64,000 nt of DNA from Thalassolituus sp. UBA1087 (GTDB taxonomy: Bacteria > Pseudomonadota > Gammaproteobacteria > Pseudomonadales > Oceanobacteraceae). Below, piece after piece: positions 19,537 through 28,010 of this stretch. A model generated the notes under the pieces. The model was not told the DNA's origin. It searched no databases and saw only the letters and a program-made list of their open reading frames with translations. The position numbers and the translations under genes are program-made. The stretch spans positions 62,001 through 126,000 of the forward strand of contig DCCG01000005.1 in the NCBI GenBank assembly GCA_002314145.1, given 5' to 3'. Every line of letters starts with the position of its first letter. Position 1 is the stretch's first letter.

Positions 19537-19570
19537 CCGGCGGCAGGCGCACTTCAGCGCCTGCCGCCGG
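19537..19570. terminator. Strong hairpin between convergent pyrC' and the DUF554 gene
   Basis: A perfect 14-bp GC-rich stem (CCGGCGGCAGGCGC / GCGCCTGCCGCCGG) with a 6-base loop lies between two convergent stops. The T-run is weak (GGTTTATT), so termination may be bidirectional and only partly intrinsic. Confidence 0.65.
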
Positions 19571-19577
19571 GGTTTAT

Positions 19578-20294
19578 TCAGCCGAATCCCAGACTGCGCC
19601 AGACATATGAAAACGGCACCACCAGAAATAACGCCGGCAGAAAATTAATCACGGCAAAATTCATAATCCCCGCCATCCGCATCCCGACGGCAATCATAAT
19701 AATGCCGCCCACCGCCGAGAAATCAGCAAACGCTACTTCATCCATATAAGGCATAATCAAGGTCGCCAGCAGAAACAATGAAGACTGCACCGCCAGCTGG
19801 GCAATAAAAATCAGCGCAATGCTTGGCCCCAGGCTGACCGCAAAGATCATGGCGGTTAAAAAATCCATCATGCTTTTTACCAGCAGCAGCTGATAATTAC
19901 CGTTCAGACCTTCCGTAATGGAGCCCAGAATCCCCAGCCCACTGGCACAGAAAATAACGATCAGAGAATTGTACTGCATGCTGAATTCTTCCCCGCTCAG
20001 GTGCGAGCGCATGGGGAATATTTTCTGCATCAGCGCCTGAGCTGCCGCAGCACCTTTACTGACTGCCTTTTCAAAATACAGCAGCTCGCCGATGGCGGTG
20101 CCCAGAATAAACGCCATCACGATAACGGCCAGATACTGAATGTCAGCCAGCATATGAATGCCAATGGCGACAGCGCACAGCGCAAAGGTTGGCATCAGCC
20201 CCGCACGTAAGCGTTCAGGCAGATGGTTGGCCACCAGCACACCCAGCAGTGTGCCGGCGACAATCGCGGCGCTGTTGATAAAAGGGCCGATCAT
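19578..20294 (-). CDS. DUF554 family membrane protein (YdfK-like)
   Basis: 238 residues with about six to seven hydrophobic helices. The N-terminus MIGPFINSAAIVAGTLLGVL and the later VMAFILGTAIGELLYFEKAV are characteristic of DUF554. The function is unknown; the family is an inner-membrane protein, possibly a transporter. It stands alone, convergent with pyrC' and 135 bases downstream of the exonuclease gene on the same strand. Confidence 0.8.
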   Translation of the reverse strand: MIGPFINSAAIVAGTLLGVLVANHLPERLRAGLMPTFALCAVAIGIHMLADIQYLAVIVMAFILGTAIGELLYFEKAVSKGAAAAQALMQKIFPMRSHLSGEEFSMQYNSLIVIFCASGLGILGSITEGLNGNYQLLLVKSMMDFLTAMIFAVSLGPSIALIFIAQLAVQSSLFLLATLIMPYMDEVAFADFSAVGGIIMIAVGMRMAGIMNFAVINFLPALFLVVPFSYVWRSLGFG

Positions 20295-20429
20295 AGAGTG
20301 TTCCCGGACAGAATGCAGACACGACAGACGCTGCCGTGGCGGTTGGAAATAAAGCTCAGTATAGCCACAGCGGCCACGGCGAATAAGCCGGGCCGGTGGA
20401 ACGGTGCGATACAGCGTAAACGGGACGGC

Positions 20430-21176
20430 TCAGCGCCAGAGATCACCCACCGGGGTTTTGGGACCATAGTGAGTGATCAGCTGTGCCTGCAGCAGCTCAG
20501 CACAGGACAGGGCATCGGTATGGGCATGATGGGGATGATAAAACGGCAGGTGATATCGTTTACGGGCTTCGGCCAGACGCAGCGACGGCGCTTTTTGTCC
20601 GCGTAAGCGCTGCCAGAACGTCAGCCGGGTAATCTCGGCTTCCAGTGTCATGGTATCAATGATCGGAAAGCGGATGCCTTCCCCCAGACGCTGCAACATG
20701 GCGTGATGCAGAAAATTACGTTCCATTTTACGGTAATGCGCGACAACCACCCGGCCAGCCATCAGCGACAGCAGAGGTTGCAGATAACGGTTGAGGTCGG
20801 GCGAGGAAGCCACATCGCTGTGAGTAATACCATGAATAACCACAGAATCGCCGGGCAAATGGGCGCGCGGCCGTACCACCCAGTGACAGGAATCACGGTT
20901 ATAAATCCGTGCCATGGTCATGGGGACCAGACCAATACTGACGATGTCTCCCTGTTCCGCGTCCATGCCGGTGGTCTCAAAATCCAGGGCTAACATAGGA
21001 ACTTCAGAAATCGGCGTACTGGCCGGCGGTAAACCCGCTGCATAAAACTCGCGCAGTACTTTTGATTCGGCCTGTTCCGCCAGTGCGGAATAGAGTGCGG
21101 GCCAGTCTCCCACAGAAATATCTTCGCCGGAGTCATCCGGCTCATTGAGAACCTGCCCGGGACGTAAATATAACAT
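20430..21176 (-). CDS. DEDDh 3'-5' exonuclease (DnaQ/PolC-epsilon-like)
   Basis: 248 residues. The exonuclease signature is complete: LALDFETTG (ExoI, near residue 64), VIHGITHSDV and the central aspartate region, and HAHTDALSCAEL (ExoIII, H...D). It would remove nucleotides from DNA 3' ends; it is a stand-alone homologue of the polymerase III epsilon subunit, not dnaQ itself. The ATG overlaps the stop of the upstream cNMP/CBS/nucleotidyltransferase gene (TGATG), so the pair is coupled. This pairing recurs in gammaproteobacteria, but the joint role is not established. Confidence 0.85.
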   Translation of the reverse strand: MLYLRPGQVLNEPDDSGEDISVGDWPALYSALAEQAESKVLREFYAAGLPPASTPISEVPMLALDFETTGMDAEQGDIVSIGLVPMTMARIYNRDSCHWVVRPRAHLPGDSVVIHGITHSDVASSPDLNRYLQPLLSLMAGRVVVAHYRKMERNFLHHAMLQRLGEGIRFPIIDTMTLEAEITRLTFWQRLRGQKAPSLRLAEARKRYHLPFYHPHHAHTDALSCAELLQAQLITHYGPKTPVGDLWR

Positions 21177-23047
21177 CAGCTGCTGCGCCCCGGTTGATAA
21201 CGGTATTTAAGGTATTTCTGTGCGTTCGACACAATCAGAAAAGCATCGCGCAGGTTTTTGCGTTCAAAATCGGATAAATTTTCCGGCTCAATATTGTTAT
21301 CCGGCTCTGCTCCGGCCTCCAGATCCAGCGCCTGGTGACGGATGCGCACCATAGCAATTAATTCCAGTGCATCGCGCAGGTCGGGACCACTGCCGGGCGA
21401 CAGTATTTTTGCATCAATCACATCCTGCAGACGCTCAAATGAATTGTGCGATGCTGACCCGATCGACAGAGCGTGCACCCGAATCAGGTCGGCCAGAGGT
21501 GCAGTACCGCGGCGCTTCATATTGATGGACTTATTGTGATCGCCGTCGGCTTCCATCACAAAGTTTTTGAAAAAGCCCAGCGGCGGTGTACGCAGCAATG
21601 CATTGCGTGCCATACAGGCAAGAAAACGGGTATTTTTCTGTGCTTTATGGCGGATCAGTTTATTCAGCCGTTTAGCCCAGCGGTTCTCACCCCAGACACC
21701 TTCAAGGTCAAAGAAAATAGAGCTGTTAAGCAGAAACTCAGGGGTGGGTTGTTCTATCCATTCAGTGAAATAGGATTCCCATACTTTTAACGGTTGCCGC
21801 CATTTTTTATTGGTCGCCATAATATGGCCGGTGCAATATTTATAACCGCAGGCATCCAGCCCGTCACTGACGAACTTGGCAACCTGATAGAAATATTCAT
21901 CATGTTTTTCCGGCTCAAAGCTGTCGTCCAGGATCATGGCATTGTCCTGATCCGTTACGATCAGCTGTTCTTCGCGTGCCATAGAGCCCAGTGCAAGAAA
22001 ACAATAGGGCACCGGCGGCGGACCAAACTTTTCTTCCGCCAGCTCCAGCAGCCGCTGTTTAAAACTACGGCCGATCACCGCCATGGAACTGCCGATCATG
22101 CGTGAGTTCGCATCTTCAGCAATCAGCCGGCTGAAACACGCCCTGACATCGGATTGCAGCGGCACCAGCTCTTCCACACTCTGGGCGCTGAAGATGCTGC
22201 GCACCACAAACAGACTGTTCTGCGATTCATAGCGGATAATATCCGTCAGGGTGATCACCCCGAGCGGTTTACCTTTGCGTAATACCGGTAAATGGTGGAC
22301 GTTATCCCGCAACATTTTCAGCATGGCTTCAAACACCAGCTGGTTATATTCCACCGCCACCACTTCCGGACTCATAATATCGGTCACCGGGGTTTCATAC
22401 GGCAGGCCCGGCGCCACCAGTCGGTCGGTAATATCCCGGTCGGTGACAATTCCTTTCAGGGTTTCTTCATCATCCGCGGCGTCATCAATGACCAGCAATG
22501 AGGAGACATTTTCTTCCATCATCTGGCGCGCCGCTTCGCGCGCACTGGCGGTATGGTGCAACAGAACCGGTTCACGACTGAGCAGGGTTTCAATACGTGC
22601 GGTCATCAGTTCATTAGCGTCTTCACGGCGCGCTACCGCCTGACGCAGCCGGGTGCGGTCTTCCACTTCGACCTGGTCGGCAAATTCTTCGTGTTCTTCA
22701 AACAGGGAAATAAACAGCTCCGCCGGGATCAGATACACCAGCGTATCTTCCATGGCCCGCACCGGGAAACGTGCACGGCGGTTACGTAACAGGCCAAATT
22801 CAGCGAAAAAACCGCCCTGTGTTAAGCGGTTATAAAGATCGCCATTGCGGCGATACACTTCCACAGCACCGCTGCGGATCAGAAACCAGTCACTGAGTTC
22901 TGTACCGAAGTCCAGAATCTGAGTGCCGGCTTTGTAATAAGCAATATCCACTGACTGTGCGACCTGACGCAGAACGTCTTCCGGCAACAAAGACAGCGGC
23001 TGATGCTGGCGCAGGAATTCAAGAATTTCAATCTGTTCAGCCTGCAT
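21176..23047 (-). CDS. cNMP-binding, CBS and DUF294 nucleotidyltransferase protein
   Basis: 623 residues. Domain order: a cyclic-nucleotide-binding-like domain (residues about 10-130, with GGFFAEFGLLRNRRARFPVRA as the phosphate-cassette region), two CBS repeats (about 150-280), a DUF294 nucleotidyltransferase domain (about 300-450, ALGSMAREEQLIVTDQDNA, GS plus D-x-D pattern) and a DUF294 C-terminal helical domain. The nucleotidyltransferase part is GlnD-like in layout. The domains suggest a cytoplasmic sensor-enzyme that reads cyclic and adenine nucleotides. The substrate is unknown. It is translationally coupled to the exonuclease. Confidence 0.85.
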   Translation of the reverse strand: MQAEQIEILEFLRQHQPLSLLPEDVLRQVAQSVDIAYYKAGTQILDFGTELSDWFLIRSGAVEVYRRNGDLYNRLTQGGFFAEFGLLRNRRARFPVRAMEDTLVYLIPAELFISLFEEHEEFADQVEVEDRTRLRQAVARREDANELMTARIETLLSREPVLLHHTASAREAARQMMEENVSSLLVIDDAADDEETLKGIVTDRDITDRLVAPGLPYETPVTDIMSPEVVAVEYNQLVFEAMLKMLRDNVHHLPVLRKGKPLGVITLTDIIRYESQNSLFVVRSIFSAQSVEELVPLQSDVRACFSRLIAEDANSRMIGSSMAVIGRSFKQRLLELAEEKFGPPPVPYCFLALGSMAREEQLIVTDQDNAMILDDSFEPEKHDEYFYQVAKFVSDGLDACGYKYCTGHIMATNKKWRQPLKVWESYFTEWIEQPTPEFLLNSSIFFDLEGVWGENRWAKRLNKLIRHKAQKNTRFLACMARNALLRTPPLGFFKNFVMEADGDHNKSINMKRRGTAPLADLIRVHALSIGSASHNSFERLQDVIDAKILSPGSGPDLRDALELIAMVRIRHQALDLEAGAEPDNNIEPENLSDFERKNLRDAFLIVSNAQKYLKYRYQPGRSS

Positions 23048-23077
23048 AAAGCATCACTCCTGTGTTTCGATAAAACG

Positions 23078-23110
23078 TAAAAAAAGCCCGGTAAAGACCG
23101 GGCTTTTTTT
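23078..23110 (-). terminator. Rho-independent terminator of the BCCT transporter gene
   Basis: An 8-bp stem AGCCCGGT / ACCGGGCT with a 4-base loop is flanked by A and T runs on both sides. It lies just after the stop of the minus-strand transporter gene and could also work in the other direction. Confidence 0.88.
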
Positions 23111-23126
23111 ACAGCTTAGTGCATGC

Positions 23127-24761
23127 TCAGCCCTTGCGGGGCTCGGACATCAGGCCTTTCACCATAGAGAAGGCCGCGATCAGCAACACCAGTGTAAATG
23201 GTAACCCGGTCGACACAGCCATTGCCTGCAGTGCCACCAGTCCACCACCCATAATCAGGGCAATGGCCACCAGTCCTTCAAAGGTACACCAGAATACCCG
23301 CTGTGGAGTCGGGGAATCTACCTTACCACCGGCGGAAATCACGTCGATCACCAGGGAACCGGAGTCGGACGAGGTTACGAAGAACACGATCACCAGAACA
23401 ATGGCAATAAAGGACGTGATCTGTGCCAGCGGCAATGCATCCAGCATAGCAAACAGCTGCAGTGGCAGTGCGGCATCCGCAGCGGCTTTATAACCGTCCT
23501 GGACGTATTGTTCGATGGCAGTACCACCAAACACAGTCATCCACAGAACACAGGCAGCTGACGGAATCAGCAGTACCGATACCAGGAATTCACGGACAGT
23601 ACGGCCACGGGATACACGGGCGATAAACATACCAACGAAAGGTGACCAGGAGATCCACCATGCCCAGTAGAAGGCAGTCCAGCCAGAAGCAAAGTTGCTG
23701 TCTTCACGGGCAACCGGGTTGGCCAGTGCCGGCAGATTCACCAGATAAGACCACAGGTTTTCGAAGAAACCGGTAAAGATCGCCAGGGTCGGGCCAACAA
23801 TGATCACGAACAGCATCAGCAGCGCAGCCAGCACCATGTTGATCTCTGACAGACGCTTAACACCCGCATCCAGACCGGCAACCACAGAGACAGTCGCCAC
23901 CGCACTGATACCAATCACCAGCAGAATCTGAGTGGTTTCACCCATGGGGATATCAAACAGATAGTTCAGACCGGATGCCGCCTGAGAAGCACCCAGCCCC
24001 AGTGACGTCGCCAGACCAAACAGGGTGGCCAGTACCGCCATGATATCAATGATATGCCCGGTCCAGCCCCACACACGCTCACCCAGAATCGGGTAGAACA
24101 CGGAGCGGATGGTCAGTGGCAGACCTTTGTTGAAAGAGAAGAGTGCCAGACCCAGCGCCAGAACGGCGTAAATGGCCCATGGGTGCAGTGCCCAGTGATA
24201 AATGGTGGCTGCCATACCCAGCGCGGCGGCGGCTTCCGGATCACCGGCGGCGGCACCCAGCGGCGCCCAGTCAGTACGCATGCCGTCTTCGCCCACGGCG
24301 GTACCGCCCATGGAGCTGGCAAAATGAGACAGAGGTTCAGATACCCCGTAGAACATCAGACCGATACCCATACCGGCCGCAAACAACATGGCAAACCAGC
24401 CGGAGTAACTGTAATCCGGCGTAGCTTCGGTGCCGCCCAGACGTACTTTACCCAGCGGAGAAAACACCAGTACCAGACACATAATCACGAAGATGTTACC
24501 GGCGCCCAGGAACAACCAGTCCAGGTTACCGGTCAGCCAGTTACGGATATCTTTAAAGAAAGGTTCAGCCTGTCCGTGGAACGCCAGTGTCAGCGCTACG
24601 AACAGAATCACTGCCAGACCGGATATCGCAAAAACCCGGTTATGAATATCCAGACCAAAGGGCCCGACGTTTACGACGATGTTGTCCTGACCGACTTTAT
24701 AGTCAGTGTCGATCGGATTCACCTCACCGTCGGGAATCATTGGATCATTATTATCAGCCAT
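23127..24761 (-). CDS. BCCT-family (betaine/choline/carnitine) transporter
   Basis: 544 residues with about twelve membrane helices. The BCCT signature is clear: AAGMGIGLMFYGVSEPLSHF and the tryptophan-rich WTAFYWAWWISWSPFVGMFIARVSRG. These proteins import quaternary ammonium compounds such as glycine betaine or choline, usually with Na+ or H+. The short C-terminal tail argues against a long BetT-like osmosensing domain. The frame is open up to 24926, but the ATG at 24761, with GGGAGG upstream, starts a typical hydrophilic N-terminus, and the 55 extra residues look non-coding. The substrate cannot be read from the sequence. Confidence 0.9.
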   Translation of the reverse strand: MADNNDPMIPDGEVNPIDTDYKVGQDNIVVNVGPFGLDIHNRVFAISGLAVILFVALTLAFHGQAEPFFKDIRNWLTGNLDWLFLGAGNIFVIMCLVLVFSPLGKVRLGGTEATPDYSYSGWFAMLFAAGMGIGLMFYGVSEPLSHFASSMGGTAVGEDGMRTDWAPLGAAAGDPEAAAALGMAATIYHWALHPWAIYAVLALGLALFSFNKGLPLTIRSVFYPILGERVWGWTGHIIDIMAVLATLFGLATSLGLGASQAASGLNYLFDIPMGETTQILLVIGISAVATVSVVAGLDAGVKRLSEINMVLAALLMLFVIIVGPTLAIFTGFFENLWSYLVNLPALANPVAREDSNFASGWTAFYWAWWISWSPFVGMFIARVSRGRTVREFLVSVLLIPSAACVLWMTVFGGTAIEQYVQDGYKAAADAALPLQLFAMLDALPLAQITSFIAIVLVIVFFVTSSDSGSLVIDVISAGGKVDSPTPQRVFWCTFEGLVAIALIMGGGLVALQAMAVSTGLPFTLVLLIAAFSMVKGLMSEPRKG

Positions 24762-25062
24762 TGCGGCTCGCCTCCCGTGTTTTGTTTTTTCAGGGGTTAC
24801 TGAGATCTGCATAAACAGATCAGAATGCATCCGCCAGAGCGGATTTAAAGCTTTCTGCTCCGTGCCTCCCGGAGCAGATTTCCTACACAGGTGATACTGC
24901 AACCTGAGTAAACCGGAACAGACCATAACATAATTAATTGCTGGTCTCCTGTTATAGGGTAATCATGTTGCCAATCGCGGAAGAAGCCGACATCAAATGT
25001 TCTGATAGCGACATAGAATAAAAAAAGCCCCGGATTACCGGGGCTTTGGGCTGCAGAGAGAA
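24762..25062. other. Intergenic stretch between the BCCT gene and the peroxidase gene
   Basis: This stretch holds the leader of the BCCT gene and, at 25018-25047, the terminator of the peroxidase gene. I see no further gene. Confidence 0.6.
25018..25047 (-). terminator. Rho-independent terminator after the di-haem peroxidase gene
   Basis: A 10-bp stem AAAGCCCCGG / CCGGGGCTTT with ATTA loop is followed, on the minus strand, by a run of T. It lies 15 bases past the peroxidase stop. Confidence 0.88.
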
Positions 25063-26058
25063 TTAATCGAAAGGTTTTGGAACCGGAGTTTTATCCGTAG
25101 AAGGCGGTAAAATCGGCAGATTAAATGTTGGCTGATCACCGGTCAGTGTTTTCAGGAAGGCAACGATCTGCGCGTTTTCTTTATCACTGAATTTACGTCC
25201 CAGCTGCAGGCGCCCCATGATATCCACAGCTTCGGTCAGCGTCTGAGCTTCACCGTCATGGAAGTATGGGTACGTCATTTCAACATTACGCAGCGTCGGC
25301 ACTTTGAACTTCATACGGTCGGCATCTTTACCTGTGATACCGGCCAGTCCTTCTGCCTTGTTTTTGGTCTGGTAGGCTTCCACCAGCCCCATTTTCTGGA
25401 AGCTGGCACCACCAACCGCCTGACCATTGTGGCAGGCAACACAGCCGGATGTTTTAAATAACTCGTAACCGGCTTTTTCGTCGGCCGTGATGGCATCTTT
25501 ATCACCCAGCAGCCACAGATCAAAGGGCGAATTCGGGGTGACCAGGGTTTTTTCAAACTCGGCAATTGCGGTGGTGACCTGATCAATGGAAATCTGATCA
25601 GTGCCATATACCAGCTTAAACTCACGTACGTAGCCGGGAATGGATTTCAGCACATCCACCGCCAGCACGTGGGTAAATGCCATTTCACCCGGGTTAGCAA
25701 TCGGGCCACCGGCCTGTTCTTTCAGATCAGCCGCACGGCCATCCCAGAACTGGGCAACGTTCATGGACGAGTTCAGCACCGTCGGAGCGTTAATCGGGCC
25801 CTGATTCCAGTTATGGCCAATAGAGGTTTTCAGGTTGTCCGTGCCACCCATGCTCAGGTTGTGGCAGGAGTTGCAGGAAATAAAACCGGACTTGGAAAGG
25901 CGCGGATCAAAATAGAGTTTTTTGCCCAGTTCCGCTTCGGCCAGGTTCACCTCTTTGACCGGTTCAACCGGGGCAATGGGTTCAGCCGCCATGGCCAGCT
26001 GTGCCGCGCCGGCAAAACCGAGCAGGGCAGCGGAGGTTATAACTTTTGTTAGTTTCAT
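25063..26058 (-). CDS. Periplasmic di-haem cytochrome c peroxidase (CcpA/MauG family)
   Basis: 331 residues starting MKLTKVITSAALLGF, with a signal peptide ending near AMA-AEP (residue 23). Two haem-binding motifs are present, CNSCH and CVACH, about 150 residues apart, as in bacterial di-haem peroxidases that reduce hydrogen peroxide with electrons from cytochrome c in the periplasm. The ATG at 26058 is preceded by AAGGAGAGAGAG. The open frame continues to 26208, but that extension would destroy the signal peptide. The gene is divergent from the SulP transporter. Confidence 0.92.
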   Translation of the reverse strand: MKLTKVITSAALLGFAGAAQLAMAAEPIAPVEPVKEVNLAEAELGKKLYFDPRLSKSGFISCNSCHNLSMGGTDNLKTSIGHNWNQGPINAPTVLNSSMNVAQFWDGRAADLKEQAGGPIANPGEMAFTHVLAVDVLKSIPGYVREFKLVYGTDQISIDQVTTAIAEFEKTLVTPNSPFDLWLLGDKDAITADEKAGYELFKTSGCVACHNGQAVGGASFQKMGLVEAYQTKNKAEGLAGITGKDADRMKFKVPTLRNVEMTYPYFHDGEAQTLTEAVDIMGRLQLGRKFSDKENAQIVAFLKTLTGDQPTFNLPILPPSTDKTPVPKPFD

Positions 26059-26247
26059 CTCTCTCTCCTTATGGTTTTCGCGGTTACAGCGACACGAGCC
26101 ATCTGTAGCCATACTCATCAGCATAGACAAGCTAACAACAGTCATATCAACAGAAACTTGAGGGAGGTCATGAATCCTTCCGATACCGTCTCCGGGCCGC
26201 ACGGACATACACTTCTTTACACTTCAGCGGAATGCCGGCAAGTGCGG

Positions 26248-26253
26248 TATAAT
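26248..26253 (+). promoter_or_regulatory. Candidate -10 box for the dauA-like gene
   Basis: A perfect TATAAT in the context GCGGTATAATGCCCGC lies 28 bases ahead of the preferred start codon. No good -35 hexamer is found at 16-18 bases, so this is only a candidate. Confidence 0.35.
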
Positions 26254-26280
26254 GCCCGCTTTGCTCAACCCGGACCCGTC

Positions 26281-27993
26281 ATGCCACACAGATCCCACCT
26301 GTTTTCACTGCGCATTGGTCACGCTCTGCGGGAATCCCTGCAACAGCCCTATAACGTCAGCCGCTTCAGCAAAGACCTGATCGCCGGCCTGACCGTCGGC
26401 GTGATTGCCATTCCTTTATCCATGGCGCTGGCCATCGCCAGCGGTGTGGCACCGCAATACGGCCTTTATACCGCCATGATCGGCGGCTTCCTGATCGCCT
26501 TGACCGGTGGTTCCCGCTTCAGTATCTCCGGCCCCACCGCCGCCTTCGTGGTGATTCTTTACCCGATTGCGGAAAAATTCGGTCTGGGCGGCCTGCTGAT
26601 CGCCACCCTGCTGTCAGGCATCATACTGCTGGCCATGGCCTTTGCCCGGCTGGGCCGCTTTATTGAATACATTCCGGAATCCGTGACGCTGGGGTTCACC
26701 TCCGGCATTGCCATTGTGATCGCCACCCTGCAGCTGAAAGATTTCTTCGGTCTGTCATTTGAGTACCCGGAAACCTACGTGGGGAAAGTGGAAGCCCTGG
26801 TGACGCATCTTCCGGCGTTCGACGGCCCCTCACTGCTGGTTGGTGGCGGCACCTTTGCCAGCCTGCTGATATGGAAAAAATTCAGTCGCCTGCCACCGCA
26901 TATTCCGGCGTTGCTCGTGGGTGTTCTGATCGCCTGGCTGCTGGGCCTGCAGGGCCACAGTATTGAAACCATCGGCAGCCGCTTCAGTTATCTGTTACCC
27001 GATGGCAGCACCGGCAGTGGCATTCCGCCGATGCTGCCTGAGTTTATCTGGCCCTGGCAGCAACCGGGTGCCGATGGCACACCGATTGGTTTCTCCTGGT
27101 CATTGCTGGAGCTGCTGTTACCGGCGGCTTTTTCCATCGCCATGCTGGGTGCAATCGAGTCCCTGTTATGTGCCGTGGTACTGGATAACATGACCCGCAC
27201 CCGTCACAGTGCCAACAGTGAATTATTAGGTCAGGGCATCGGTAATATCGTCGCACCGTTTTTTGGCGGCATTACCGCCACCGCCGCCATTGCCCGTTCT
27301 GCCGCCAATGTGCGTTCCGGCGCGCAGACGCCGGTAGCCGGCATGATTCACGGTCTGGTCGTCATGGCCGGTCTGCTGGTTCTGGCCCCTCTGCTGGCGC
27401 ATTTGCCGATGGCATCCATGGCGGCGTTATTGCTTTTAGTGGCATGGAATATTGCTGAGGCGGATAAGGTGGTGCACTTTATTAAAACGGCGCCACGCGG
27501 TGATATTCTGGTGCTGCTCACCTGTATGAGTCTGACCGTGCTGTTCGACATGGTGATCGCCATCGCCACCGGTATCGTGCTGGCGTCGTTGCTGTTCATG
27601 CGCAATATTTCTGAAATGACGCGCATCAGTGATATCAGCCTCTACCGTAAACTGGTGCCTGAATCCCTGCCCGCCGGCTGGCAGGTGTGGAAGATTAATG
27701 GTCCGTTATTTTTTGCGGCCGCCGACCGCGTTTTTGCCGAATTAGAAAATAAAATGCAGGCCCAAAAAGGCATCATCCTGTATCTGGATGCGGTGCCGGT
27801 ATTAGACGCCGGAGGCATTTCGGCGCTGGAGAAATTTATTCATTCCTGCCGTGCTCAGAACATTCAGGTGATGATTGCTGATCTGCAGTTTCAGCCACTG
27901 AAAACACTGGCCAGATCCGGTCTGCGGCCACAGCCCGGGGCGCTCACCTTTACCCCGACACTGAGCGAAGCACTGGCCAATACTGCCGCCTGA
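26281..27993 (+). CDS. dauA: SulP-family anion transporter, DauA-like
   Basis: 570 residues. The first membrane segment, FSKDLIAGLTVGVIAIPLSMALAIASGVAPQYG, and GPTAAFVVILYPIAEKFG closely resemble E. coli DauA (YchM), an aerobic C4-dicarboxylate importer. A C-terminal STAS domain (about 460-560, LDAVPVLDAGGISALEKF) follows about ten to twelve helices. The start at 26281 gives the same N-terminal length as DauA, and a TATAAT box sits 28 bases upstream. The frame is also open from an ATG at 26170 with GGGAGG very close by. Sulfate or bicarbonate transport cannot be excluded. Confidence 0.85.
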   Translation: MPHRSHLFSLRIGHALRESLQQPYNVSRFSKDLIAGLTVGVIAIPLSMALAIASGVAPQYGLYTAMIGGFLIALTGGSRFSISGPTAAFVVILYPIAEKFGLGGLLIATLLSGIILLAMAFARLGRFIEYIPESVTLGFTSGIAIVIATLQLKDFFGLSFEYPETYVGKVEALVTHLPAFDGPSLLVGGGTFASLLIWKKFSRLPPHIPALLVGVLIAWLLGLQGHSIETIGSRFSYLLPDGSTGSGIPPMLPEFIWPWQQPGADGTPIGFSWSLLELLLPAAFSIAMLGAIESLLCAVVLDNMTRTRHSANSELLGQGIGNIVAPFFGGITATAAIARSAANVRSGAQTPVAGMIHGLVVMAGLLVLAPLLAHLPMASMAALLLLVAWNIAEADKVVHFIKTAPRGDILVLLTCMSLTVLFDMVIAIATGIVLASLLFMRNISEMTRISDISLYRKLVPESLPAGWQVWKINGPLFFAAADRVFAELENKMQAQKGIILYLDAVPVLDAGGISALEKFIHSCRAQNIQVMIADLQFQPLKTLARSGLRPQPGALTFTPTLSEALANTAA

Positions 27994-28005
27994 GGGCGGC
28001 AGTAT
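27980..28005. terminator. Hairpin between convergent dauA-like and TonB-receptor genes
   Basis: An 11-bp perfect stem, ATACTGCCGCC / GGCGGCAGTAT with a 4-base loop, overlaps the dauA stop codon and ends 6 bases short of the receptor stop. There is no T-run, so termination efficiency is uncertain. Confidence 0.5.
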
Positions 28006-28010
28006 GCATC

